A stretch of DNA of 14,728 nt from Clostridia bacterium (GTDB taxonomy: Bacteria > Bacillota > Clostridia > Oscillospirales > CAG-272): contig JAGBXH010000251.1 in the NCBI GenBank assembly GCA_017629395.1, forward strand, positions 1 through 14,728. Direction: 5' to 3'. The position numbers and the translations under genes were made by a program. The notes below the pieces were generated by a model that did no database searches, was not told where the DNA came from, and saw only the letters and a list, made by a program, of their open reading frames with translations. Shown piece by piece: positions 6,144 to 14,600 of the stretch; within the stretch, counting starts at the first letter, position 1, and every line of letters starts with the position of its first letter.

Positions 6144-6941
6144 ATGAGTCAACGATTTCGTATAGATCATGATCTGCATCTGCATTCACAGCTTTCCTTG
6201 TGCTCAAACGACCCGGAGCAAACGGCAGATGCGCTGCTTGCTTACGGTGTCAAAGAGGGACTTTCGGACGTTTGTGTGACGGATCATTACTGGGATGAAA
6301 ACGTACCCGGTGCAAGCGGGTGGTACGCAGCACAGGACTATGCACACGTTGCGCAGATTCTGCCGCTTCCCCAAAGTGAAGCATGCTGCATGCATTTTGG
6401 CTGTGAGATAGACATGGATCAATTTTTGACGCTCGGTATTTCAGAGAAAAGACTTGATGCGTTTGAGTTTATTATCGTACCAACGAGCCATTTGCATATG
6501 ACGGGCTTTACCATTGCTCCCGAGGACGTCTCCGTCGAGCGCAGAGCAGCGCTGTATATGCAACGTAACCATGCGCTGCTTGATATGGATCTGCCGTTTT
6601 ATAAAATGGGGCTTGCCCATTTTACCTGCAGCCTGATGGAAAGAAACTGTGAAGGCAGCCGTGATGATATTCTTGATGCAATTACGGACGCGGAGTTTGC
6701 TGAGCTGTTTACACGTGTTGCTAAATCGGGTATGGGGGTCGAGCTGAATATGAATCTTCATGATCCCGAGAGCGAACGCACTATGCGTCCTTACCGTATT
6801 GCTAAGGCGCAGGGCTGTAAGTTTTATCTGGGCTCGGACGCGCACCATCCCAAAGCGCTTGGCGAGGCACGCGCACGCTTTGAAGCGGCGATCTCTGCTT
6901 TAGAGCTTTCCGAGGACGATAAGTTCAGACCTTTCGTATAA
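6144..6941 (+). CDS. PHP-domain phosphoesterase (histidinol-phosphatase-like)
   Basis: A 265-residue metal-dependent phosphoesterase of the PHP superfamily, the fold used by HisK histidinol phosphatases. Motifs appear in order: DLHLH (residues 10-14; DxHxH), VTDHYW (45-50), a GCEID strand motif, SHLHM, and GSDAHHP near the C-terminus. The paired isomerases suggest it dephosphorylates a sugar phosphate, but PHP proteins vary widely in substrate. The ATG lies five bases after the preceding stop and has no recognisable Shine-Dalgarno (upstream bases are TTTCCTGATCGCT), so translation is probably coupled to the upstream gene. It is the last gene of the operon; a terminator follows within ten bases. 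His biosynthesis itself is unlikely because no other his gene is nearby. Confidence 0.87.
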   Translation: MSQRFRIDHDLHLHSQLSLCSNDPEQTADALLAYGVKEGLSDVCVTDHYWDENVPGASGWYAAQDYAHVAQILPLPQSEACCMHFGCEIDMDQFLTLGISEKRLDAFEFIIVPTSHLHMTGFTIAPEDVSVERRAALYMQRNHALLDMDLPFYKMGLAHFTCSLMERNCEGSRDDILDAITDAEFAELFTRVAKSGMGVELNMNLHDPESERTMRPYRIAKAQGCKFYLGSDAHHPKALGEARARFEAAISALELSEDDKFRPFV

Positions 6942-6946
6942 ACTAC

Positions 6947-6979
6947 AAGCAGAGGCTGCTTCATTGCGGCCTCTGTTTT
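6947..6979 (+). terminator. Terminator of the sugar-isomerase operon
   Basis: Stem CAGAGGCTGC (6950-6959) with GCGGCCTCTG (6966-6975), one G-U pair, six-base loop TTCATT, then TTTT. It starts right after the PHP stop codon. Confidence 0.85.
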
Positions 6980-7064
6980 CATGTTTGTATGCAGTTTACC
7001 GGAATGTTTTGAAAAAAGATGCATGACAAATGCAGAAAAAATCGCAGTAATGGGCAGAAAGCTA

Positions 7065-7093
7065 TTGCATTCTCAAAAAAACTTGTGTATAAT
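7065..7093 (+). promoter_or_regulatory. Sigma-A promoter of the kinase/response-regulator operon
   Basis: TTGCAT (7065-7070), 17-bp spacer, TATAAT (7088-7093). The predicted start is at 7099-7101, where an ATG begins. The 80-base leader contains GTAAG..CTTAC and GGAAT-CACG-ATTCC hairpins and ends with GGAGG at 7169-7173, seven bases before the kinase ATG. It lacks the TTGTAACGC repeats seen at the two downstream promoters, so the kinase operon is probably expressed constitutively. Confidence 0.8.
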
Positions 7094-7180
7094 AGGATCA
7101 ATGCGTGCTTATGGTAAGTCAATTGAGATCTTACTTATGAATAAAGACGGAATCACGATTCCTACGTCGGAGGAAATGCA

Positions 7181-9031
7181 ATGACTAAGCTCAAAGATAA
7201 ATTCAAAATATTCAAAAAATCATACTTTCAGATTGCGGGCGTACTGGTTTTGCTCTTGCTGGCTGTTCTGATGGTATGGTTGGGTAATATGACCAGCCTG
7301 CAGGCAGAGCCTGCCTTGATTGCACAGGTATATTTCGATGGAGAGTACCGTATAGAGGACGGTGAATGGTATGAGATCACGCCCGGGGAGCACATTCCCG
7401 CTACCCAAGGCGACGTAACGCTGCGAGGTAATTTCCATATGCTGGCACCGGACGGCGAGTACGTTGATATATACAGGGGAGAGGTGCCGATCGCATTCTA
7501 TATCAACCATATCAATCTGACCATCCGTGAAGCGGGGAACGACCCCTTTGTCATTGATATGGAAAATCCGATGTATACCGATTCTGTTTGCGGTGAAGCG
7601 TGGGAAGCTTATTTTCTGACGAGTGAGCCCGAGGAGACGATTGAGATATTGGTGCACAATCCTCATGCATACGGAAATGAAACCGCAATTGACGACCTGC
7701 TCTCTTCCATGGCATTCTGGACGGGCATTGAGTTCGAAAAGGGTGTTTTAAGCGAGGGAGAGGGGCAGAGAAATACGGGAATGCTTTTGATGTTGGTTTC
7801 CTTCGTATTTCTCGGAATTGCGCTGTTCTCCAGCCTGATACACATCAAAAGCAATAAGCTGATCTGGCTTTTGGGACTGGTGGTAATGTTTGCGGGCATC
7901 TATTTCTCTTACAGCTCTGACGGCGTTTCCTTCTGGAGTGAATCCATTATTTCCAATACGAATATGCTTGGATGCTCCATGATGCTGTATATGCTGTTTC
8001 TGTTGATGAGCATTCTGTATTTTCTCAAAGACACGAAAATGGTGGGCAAGATCACGGTAGCTGTATTGGCGACGTTCGATGCCGTGCTCTTTGTATTGCC
8101 CATCGTGACGAACGTGTATTTTTACGATACTTGGATCTGGTGGATTGTGCTGCAGAGTATTGCCAACATCACCATGCTGATCTGCCTTGTAAGGGAGATC
8201 CTGAAAGCAACAAAAAAGGAACGCTTGCTGGCTCTGTGTGCCTCTTTTCCGCTGATTGCCTTCTTTGTCGATATCGTTGGTACGTATCTTGGCTCTTGGC
8301 AGGGTGGCATGATATCGGGATACGTGTTCTCCGTGCTGTTTGCCGTTGCTATGGTCATGGTGCTCAAGCTGATCCCCGAAAGCATCAATGCGACTACCAA
8401 GGCAAAGGAGCTGGAGATGGAAAAGATCGTGCTCAACGCGCAGCTTGCCGAAAGCAGAATATCCACGATGATGAGCCAGATTCGCCCGCACTTCATCTAC
8501 AATACGCTTGGCAGTATCGAGCAGCTGTGTAAGCTCGATCCTCCAAAGGCAGCAACGCTTGTTCACAATTTTGCCAAGTATTTAAGAGGCAATTTCGGAG
8601 AGCTTGATAACCCCAAGCCTATCTTGATGTCACAGGAAATGGAGCACGTTCGTCACTATATCAACATTGAAAACGTGCGATTCCCGGACATGACCTTCAC
8701 GTTTGAAATGAATTCGGATGATTTCCATATCCCGGCACTTACCGTGCAGCCGATTGTGGAAAATGCCATCAAGCACGGACTTATGAAGCTGCCGCGAGGG
8801 GGAACGATCCATGTGGTGGCATTTGAGACTGAAAATGCTTACTGCGTCTCTGTTGTGGACGACGGCGTGGGCTTTGATACTTGTGAAGTGCTTGATGATC
8901 GAAAGCACGTAGGGCTTCGCAATATTCGTGAAAGATTAAAGGTAATGGTGAACGGTACGCTTGATATTGAAAGCACCAAGGGCGTTGGCACTAAGGTGCT
9001 GGTTACCATTCCAAAGGAGGGAAAGGTATGA
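7181..9031 (+). CDS. Membrane sensor histidine kinase, LytS/YehU type with extracellular domain and 7TM region
   Basis: A 616-residue sensor kinase. Visible layout: signal-anchor segment (about 17-34); an extracytoplasmic domain (about 36-198) rich in beta-prone sequence; a block of roughly seven membrane segments (about 200-400), as in 7TM-DISM-type receptors; a helical linker; the His_kinase motif SQIRPHFIYNTL with phospho-acceptor His437; and a GHKL ATPase with the N-box IVENAIKHG (Asn528), DDGVGFD (560-566) and a GLRNIRERL helix. Enzymes of this type autophosphorylate on His and pass phosphate to a response regulator. Its stop overlaps the regulator's start by four bases (ATGA), which makes the partner clear. 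The ligand is unknown; 7TM-DISM-type receptors are thought to bind extracellular small molecules or carbohydrates, and this is an analogy only. Confidence 0.93.
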   Translation: MTKLKDKFKIFKKSYFQIAGVLVLLLLAVLMVWLGNMTSLQAEPALIAQVYFDGEYRIEDGEWYEITPGEHIPATQGDVTLRGNFHMLAPDGEYVDIYRGEVPIAFYINHINLTIREAGNDPFVIDMENPMYTDSVCGEAWEAYFLTSEPEETIEILVHNPHAYGNETAIDDLLSSMAFWTGIEFEKGVLSEGEGQRNTGMLLMLVSFVFLGIALFSSLIHIKSNKLIWLLGLVVMFAGIYFSYSSDGVSFWSESIISNTNMLGCSMMLYMLFLLMSILYFLKDTKMVGKITVAVLATFDAVLFVLPIVTNVYFYDTWIWWIVLQSIANITMLICLVREILKATKKERLLALCASFPLIAFFVDIVGTYLGSWQGGMISGYVFSVLFAVAMVMVLKLIPESINATTKAKELEMEKIVLNAQLAESRISTMMSQIRPHFIYNTLGSIEQLCKLDPPKAATLVHNFAKYLRGNFGELDNPKPILMSQEMEHVRHYINIENVRFPDMTFTFEMNSDDFHIPALTVQPIVENAIKHGLMKLPRGGTIHVVAFETENAYCVSVVDDGVGFDTCEVLDDRKHVGLRNIRERLKVMVNGTLDIESTKGVGTKVLVTIPKEGKV

Positions 9032-9801
9032 TCGTTATAGCAGTAGATGATGAAGCGTTGATGCTCGGTGCTTTGGCAGCGGCTCTTGAGGAGTCCCCGG
9101 ATATCTCTGAGGTCAACAAGTTTTCGGATTGCGATGAGGCTCTTGAATTTGCAAAAAATCATCCGATAGATATCGCCTTTCTCGATATCAATATGCGTGG
9201 AATGGGTGGTCTTGCGCTTGCTGAATCGATTGTATCCGTTTGCCCTGCGTGCAAGATCGTGTTTTGCACAGGGTATGAGGAATATGCAATTCCGGCGTTC
9301 AAGCTGCATGCATCCGGATATTTGATGAAGCCTATATCGGCAGAGGACGTGCAGGGAGAGATCGATAATATCAAGGGCGTTCAACAAAAAGCAAAGCTTT
9401 TGACCGTTAAGTGCTTTGGCAATTTCGAAATATACGCCAACAATGAAATGCTGACCTTCAAGCGATTGAAGACCAAGGAGCTGTTTGCCTTTCTCGTAGA
9501 CCGAAACGGAGCCGGCATGACTGCAAAACAGATCTGTGCCGTGCTGTTTCCGGATGATACCGATGATACGAAAAATGCTGCGTATTTACGTCAGCTGGTC
9601 ATGGATCTCAAAAACACGCTCAGGGCGGTGGGCGCAGAGGCTGTTCTGTGCCACGAAACGCCGTGCTATCGTGTTGATACCGCATTGCTCAAGTGTGATT
9701 ATTTCAGCTACCTGGAAACCGGAAAGCCGGAATTTCACGGAGAATATATGACGCAGTACAGCTGGGCAGAGGAGACCTGTGCCATGCTGCTGTTCAAATA
9801 A
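9028..9801 (+). CDS. Response regulator: receiver plus SARP-like (OmpR-fold) DNA-binding domain
   Basis: A 257-residue transcription factor. The receiver (1-118) has a complete active site: Asp7-Asp8, phospho-acceptor Asp53 in FLDINM, Thr81, Lys101. From about residue 124, VKCFGNFEIY..LTFKRLKTKELFAFLV..NGAGMTAKQICAVLFP..YLRQLVMDLKNTL matches the winged-helix SARP/transcriptional-activator type common in Clostridia response regulators; the tail (about 226-257) is unassigned. Its ATG overlaps the kinase stop, and AAAGGAGGG lies just upstream within the kinase gene. SARP proteins bind direct repeats spaced 11 bp next to the -10 box. Exactly such repeats occur before the next two transcription units (9860 and 11126), so it is their likely activator (inference). 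Confidence 0.92.
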   Translation: MIVIAVDDEALMLGALAAALEESPDISEVNKFSDCDEALEFAKNHPIDIAFLDINMRGMGGLALAESIVSVCPACKIVFCTGYEEYAIPAFKLHASGYLMKPISAEDVQGEIDNIKGVQQKAKLLTVKCFGNFEIYANNEMLTFKRLKTKELFAFLVDRNGAGMTAKQICAVLFPDDTDDTKNAAYLRQLVMDLKNTLRAVGAEAVLCHETPCYRVDTALLKCDYFSYLETGKPEFHGEYMTQYSWAEETCAMLLFK

Positions 9802-9816
9802 TCCCCAAGCATCCTG

Positions 9817-9852
9817 CAAGGGTGTGCAAAAAATGCACACCCTTGTTTTTTT
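9817..9852 (+). terminator. Strong terminator of the two-component operon
   Basis: Perfect 12-bp stem CAAGGGTGTGCA (9817-9828) with TGCACACCCTTG (9834-9845), loop AAAAA, then seven T. It separates the kinase operon from the following regulated promoter. Confidence 0.95.
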
Positions 9853-9859
9853 GTGTTTC

Positions 9860-9894
9860 TTGTAACGCTTTTGTAACGCAAGAGGTGTTAAAAT
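9860..9894 (+). promoter_or_regulatory. Activator-type promoter module: two TTGTAACGC repeats plus extended -10
   Basis: TTGTAACGC at 9860-9868 and 9871-9879 (11-bp period), 9 bp, then TAAAAT (9889-9894) preceded by TGT, an extended -10. No -35 hexamer lies at 16-18 bp: TTGTAA of the second repeat is 12 bp and that of the first 23 bp from the -10. The repeats cover the place of the -35, as expected for an OmpR/SARP-type activator. The same module with identical spacing is at 11126-11160. It drives the acyltransferase-like gene, with a predicted start near 9901. Confidence 0.8.
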
Positions 9895-9969
9895 TTGTGT
9901 GTATATTGGATATTATTTTCAAAATGTCATGATACATAAAAAATCAAAGCAAGAAAGGTGTTTTTCATC

Positions 9970-11082
9970 ATGGGCAGTTATATCGGAAATTGTTTTGATA
10001 AGCAACCCGTCAATATGGGACGGCAAAGAGAATTGGATGTTGCCAAGGGTATTATCATCATTTTTATGCTGCTTTCTCATGCAATTGAGATCGTGGGATG
10101 GTATTTTGAACCGCATGCTGCGGATGGCTTTTTTTGGTACGGCTTTGACAGGCTCATAAAGGGAAGTGCGCCGGTATATATGATCTGTATGGGAATCAAC
10201 CTTTGCTACAGCAAAAGGCAGAACGTAAAGGATCTTGTTCACCGAGCAATCAACACCTTGGGGATCGTTGTATTACTTGAATTTTCAAGAGCGTTTCTTC
10301 CTTGTCTGATCGAATGGCTGATCTTCCGTGATCCGGCGTCTATGATCTATGCAAACGAGATCGTTTGCACGGATATTATGCAGTTTGCAACGATTACGTT
10401 TTTTGCATTCGCGCTGTTCAAGTGGCTGCGACTCGGCTTTGTGCCTATGCTTGCAATTTCCGCTGTGTGCTCAATAGCGGGTCAGCTTTTGCAGGGCGTT
10501 TCAACCGGCTCTGTCGTTTTAGACCGTATCGCGGGCTTCTTCTGGAACTCCAATCCCACCTCGTTCTTCCCGTTCCTTAACTGGTTTATCGTTCCCGTCA
10601 TTGGTTATGGCTTGGGTAAGCTTTGGATGAGGCTGAAGGATAAGGATGCCTTTTTCAAGCTGGTGACGCCCATCAGTATCGTCATCACGGCTGCCTACTA
10701 CTTCTCTATGCTCCTCGTCGGCAGATGGTATTATTTTTCCGGCGAAGACTATTGCGGAATCGGAATTCTTGACGTCGTGTTCATGACTGTAATCTTTTTT
10801 GTCGTCGTGGGTGGTGCCTACTATTTGTCAAAGCGTCAATGCATCGTGACGCGGTATTTTGATTCACTGGGTCAACGGTTAACCTCTGTGTACTGTATTC
10901 ATTGGACGATATACTGCTTCCTCTACCTTGCGCTGCTTTGCGTGCTGAGGGGGAGATACATGCCCTTGTGGTCGGTGCCCTTTGTTGCAGCCGCGGTGCT
11001 TGTCGTATCGGACCTTTGCTCTCGCTTCTATAAAACCGTTCTGCTAAAAAGAATTCGAAAGCACAGAACGGAGCGTGGCTGA
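9970..11082 (+). CDS. Polytopic membrane acyltransferase-like protein (acyltransferase-3 / DUF1624-like)
   Basis: A 370-residue protein with about ten hydrophobic segments. The N-terminal RQRELDVAKGIIIIFMLLSHAIE (first half 18-29, His37 in the first membrane helix) resembles the start of membrane O-acyltransferases of the acyltransferase-3 or heparan-glucosaminide N-acetyltransferase-like group, where an R-x-x-(L)D..G..H pattern begins the protein. Members transfer acyl groups to extracellular sugars or lipids; some related proteins have no proven activity. The C-terminus is basic (KRIRKHRTERG) and presumably cytoplasmic. ATG 9970 is preferred (AGAAAGG at 9952-9958); an in-frame GTG at 9958 overlaps that site. 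Single gene behind the TTGTAACGC module, so probably controlled by the adjacent two-component system. No clear terminator follows. Confidence 0.75.
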   Translation: MGSYIGNCFDKQPVNMGRQRELDVAKGIIIIFMLLSHAIEIVGWYFEPHAADGFFWYGFDRLIKGSAPVYMICMGINLCYSKRQNVKDLVHRAINTLGIVVLLEFSRAFLPCLIEWLIFRDPASMIYANEIVCTDIMQFATITFFAFALFKWLRLGFVPMLAISAVCSIAGQLLQGVSTGSVVLDRIAGFFWNSNPTSFFPFLNWFIVPVIGYGLGKLWMRLKDKDAFFKLVTPISIVITAAYYFSMLLVGRWYYFSGEDYCGIGILDVVFMTVIFFVVVGGAYYLSKRQCIVTRYFDSLGQRLTSVYCIHWTIYCFLYLALLCVLRGRYMPLWSVPFVAAAVLVVSDLCSRFYKTVLLKRIRKHRTERG

Positions 11083-11125
11083 AAATTTTCGCGAATTTAG
11101 AATTTTATTCTGTTGCTTCTGTAAT

Positions 11126-11160
11126 TTGTAACGCCTTTGTAACGCAGGACTTGTTATAAT
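11126..11160 (+). promoter_or_regulatory. Second copy of the TTGTAACGC activator-type promoter module
   Basis: TTGTAACGC at 11126-11134 and 11137-11145 (11-bp period), 9 bp, then a perfect TATAAT (11155-11160) with TG at 11152-11153. It has the same architecture and spacings as 9860-9894, and again no -35 at the right distance. The predicted start near 11167 leaves a leader of about 125 bases in which TTGATAA occurs three times (11170, 11191, 11274). It drives the receiver-only regulator and the large secreted protein. Confidence 0.82.
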
Positions 11161-11292
11161 ACGGTGTCCTTGATAATCTGAGTACGTATATTGATAAAAG
11201 GGCGTATCTCACGATGCACGGGATGAAAAATTTATGAATTATTATAGCGCAACTTTATACTGAATAGATATTATTGATAATGGAGGTAACCA

Positions 11293-11661
11293 ATGACGGT
11301 TGTATGTGTGGACGATCATCCCATTATGCTCCAAGGATTGCGGGAAACCGTGCAACAGCTTTTGCCGGATGCAAGCGTTGGTGCTTTTGCAAACGCAGAT
11401 GATGCGTTTTGCTTTGCAAAGGAAAATGGATGTGATGTTTTGATCGGTGAGATCGAGCTGTGCGGTGTTGACGGACTTACGCTTGCCAAAAGCGTGAAAA
11501 AATTGAATCCTCAAGTGAATATTATATTTTTGACGGTATGCGATGAAAAAGAGCATGCCAAAGAGGTGCTTAAGATCAAGCCCAGCGGTTATCTTGTAAA
11601 GCCCGCCGATCGAGAGCAGCTTGAAAGCGAGCTGAAGAATCTCAGATATCACGCATCATGA
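11293..11661 (+). CDS. Receiver-only response regulator with phospho-acceptor Asp replaced by Glu
   Basis: A 122-residue stand-alone receiver domain, paralogous to the receiver of the REC-SARP regulator at 9028. The acidic pair Asp7-Asp8, Thr81 and Lys103 are kept, but the phosphorylation site reads LIGEIEL, with Glu53 (codon GAG) where the paralog has FLDINM. It has no DNA-binding output domain. Asp-to-Glu changes can mimic phosphorylation in some receivers (for example NtrC), so it may be permanently on-like, or may bind the kinase without accepting phosphate. GGAGG at 11282-11286 is six bases before the ATG. It is the first gene of an operon behind the second TTGTAACGC module, and the large secreted protein gene starts 21 bases after its stop. 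Confidence 0.85.
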   Translation: MTVVCVDDHPIMLQGLRETVQQLLPDASVGAFANADDAFCFAKENGCDVLIGEIELCGVDGLTLAKSVKKLNPQVNIIFLTVCDEKEHAKEVLKIKPSGYLVKPADREQLESELKNLRYHAS

Positions 11662-11682
11662 ACGAACTGTTAGGAGATCATT

Positions 11683-14600
11683 ATGAAAATCAGATTTAGC
11701 TGGAAATTACTTTCTCTTTTTCTTGTTATAGTAACGCTTTTAACTGCGTTGCCCCTGAGTGCTTTTGCGCAAGGGGAGACGACCGGTGAAGAGCAAGAGG
11801 TTTACCTCAAAGCCGTAAAGCTTGCACAAGGCTCTAAGGAAAGTGCTAAGGAAGAGCTTGCTGCGGAAGGATATATCTTCCTTGAGCAAAACCTGAATGA
11901 GGGCACGGGACAGAGCGGTGTATGGATGGGATACCAGACAACGACCGACCCGACTCAAGCAATTTACGACATGAAGCTGATGAATATGAAGGGCGGATTT
12001 ACGCTGACAAGCATGAAGGAAGCGCTTGCCACGCAGGAGTCCGCATTTGCCGAAATGACTGCGGATCTCAACTATCTGGTTGAGGAATTCATCGAAGCAT
12101 ATAATGAGGGTAGCGTGCCCGCCCAGAAGGCGTACAAGGCACTCAACTTCTTCCGTGTTGTCAACGGAGAGACAGAGCTTGCCGAGGAAAATGGGTTGGG
12201 ATATCAGATCGTCAACGGTGGGGTAACGCAGCCTATGCTTACCGAGATTATTATGTTCTGTAATCCCGATCTTGTGGACAGTATCGTAAAGATCCTGACC
12301 ATGGGCATTCAGATCAGAAATGAAAACTGGATGCAGCAGCTTTCCGATGTGGGACCGTATGATGCAGATACGTTCTACATGGAGGACGAAGCCGAGCTCA
12401 GACGCCGCGCAGAACAGCTTCTGAACGTGCTCAGCCTCTATGCCGGTGCGTATAACGCAATGGAAAAGAGCGGCATCATTCCCGATAAATTGAATGAGAA
12501 CTTTGAATCCGAGTATGATAGCGAAAAGCCTACGCAGCTTGTGACTGCCGAAGAAGCAGATCTCAAGAAGCTTGACGAGAGCCGTTATAAGTTCTACAAG
12601 ATCGCATTTGACGAGCTTGATAAATACAGCTACGGTAAAGACGGAAAGACTTTGAAGGACTTTTTCTGCTCCCTTGATGAAGAGGGAAGTGAAAAGGAGC
12701 TGTATCCCTTGGTATCCGTTTTGACGGACGGTGAGTTTGCCGCACTTTCTTACGGCTGCTTCCTTGAGATGGCAAACGGCGTTGGTGCAACCAGTGAATC
12801 GTTTGATTCCTACGATGAGCTTTACGCGACTTTTACCGAAGAAACTAACTCGGTTTATCTCTATACGGGCGTAGATGAGGTTTTGTTTAACGAGGAAATG
12901 ATCATTGGCTTTACCGAAACTGCACAGCGTCATATGGCGTCTACCGGTGAGCTTGAATTTTTCGATAAGGAAAGCACGCACGAAGAGACCATGGACGCAG
13001 GCATCCGCGTGGCAAAATGCATTGCCGCATCGGGCATGGCAATTATGGGTGTTACCAAGATCACAATGGGCGTGATCGTGCTGGTCAGTGTTTTCAGCAC
13101 GACTGTAGCTGAATCTATTGCCACGGGTGCTCTTGCAGGCTTTATGAAGTTCTGCACCGCAATCAGCGGAGGCTGGGCACTCTTGATCGTGCTTGTTGCT
13201 GTTGCGCTTGCAGTTGCCATTACCTACATCGTTGCGGTGATTCAGGAGTCGATCCACGGCAAGATCGACTGGGAAGATAACCCCATGCCCAAGTATCTGT
13301 ACGACGTCAAGGAGGTCACGTTCAGCCAATCCTCCGATGACGGTATTACCACCGAGTTCATGAAGCGCCCCGTATTTGCTCTTTACGAGGCAGTTACTGA
13401 CGTTGACGGAGAGGTTGTGGATCTGAACGCGCGCTCCAAGGACGCATCGCAGTGGATCGAGCTGTTCGTATCCTACGACAGACAGGGTGATGACGCAAAG
13501 CCCATCAAGGCAGAGGATCTGCTCGTGCAAAAGGGAAGCGGTGAGACCCCTGACGGCTACGTGCCGCTTACGCGCTTTGGTGAGGTGATTGCTTACGACC
13601 TTAACCAGTGGGACGACGACGATGACGTTAACGGCATTTATGTTTTCTATAAGCAGGATCAGGAAGTAGCCGCTGAAAGCGGAACGACCTATTATATTTC
13701 CGACGTATATCTTCAGTCCGGTGAAAGCGATGCGCATTGCATCAGCCTTTTGCAGGCAGCGGGATATACACCCATCAACGTCAACCTTTCTCCCGATTGG
13801 GATGACGGTGACTTTGCATTTAACGATAAGGTATACGCATACATTGGATATAAGGTGACCACCAATGAGAAAAACGCAATTCGCGATATGCGTGTGGATT
13901 ACGGCCCGACCAGGGGAGAAATCCGGAACGGTGCTGCGACCTATGCGGAGTGCGGAAGCAATGGTGCGATCACGCTTTATGCCACCAAGTATGACGAAGC
14001 GGGCACGCCCCTGCTTGCAGGCGGCATCGTCTGCGTGAACAACCGCGACCAAGCCCCCTTGGGTTACGAGCCCGTCAACCTGTTCGGTGGCGGCCCTGCA
14101 GTTTCGTTCAACGTTTCCAGAGATGGCATCGGTTTTGAAACCGAGGAAACCTTTGTATACTTCCTTCCCGAAACCACCTTTACAAGCGGAAAGCTGTATC
14201 TGGGCGGTGTATCCTTCATCACGTTGGGCTTGATGGGCTCCGACATGAGCAAGTACAACCCCAATCGTCTGCAGCTTGCGCTTGAGCGTCTTAAGGCAAA
14301 GGACAGTAGCTACAAAACACAGGACGATACAAAGATCATATCTGACTACCTGTTAATGGAGATCGGATATAACGCGGCTTTGGATTACGCTATTTCCTCC
14401 GAAAAGAAGAGCGAGCTGCGAGATAACGTTGTGCTGCACGGCACCTTCAATCCTTACCGTGCAATTTACGAATTAAAGGCAACGGCAATGGAGGATACCC
14501 CCAACGTATTTTCCTTTGAAGGCGTAGGGTATTCGGCATGGAACAGAATTGAGTTTACACCCAATACCCCTTCTTATCAGGAATATCACGACTTCTTCCT

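Noticed and set aside
6981..7184. 67-codon frame upstream of the kinase starting at 6981
   Set aside because: It begins inside the terminator tail and contains the promoter at 7065-7093, so the first part cannot be a normal gene; only the short 3' part from 7101 is considered.
11083..11125. Terminator after the acyltransferase-like gene (AGAAT-TTT-ATTCT)
   Set aside because: Only a 5-bp AT-rich stem with no real U-tract; too weak to call, though readthrough into the next promoter region is then possible.
11161..11292. Riboswitch in the leader of the receiver-only regulator
   Set aside because: No conserved riboswitch core (cyclic-di-GMP, SAM or others) is recognisable; only repeated TTGATAA and weak pairing are seen.
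11725..11752. GTAACGC-like sequence resembling the TTGTAACGC operator
   Set aside because: It lies inside the signal-peptide codons of the large protein, the second half does not match the repeat, and no -10 follows at the right distance.
11740..14052. Very long open frame (770 codons) on the minus strand
   Set aside because: It lies wholly antisense to the large secreted-protein gene, has Cys/His-rich low-plausibility composition and no ribosome binding site, whereas the plus frame has a signal peptide, good start site and coherent domains.
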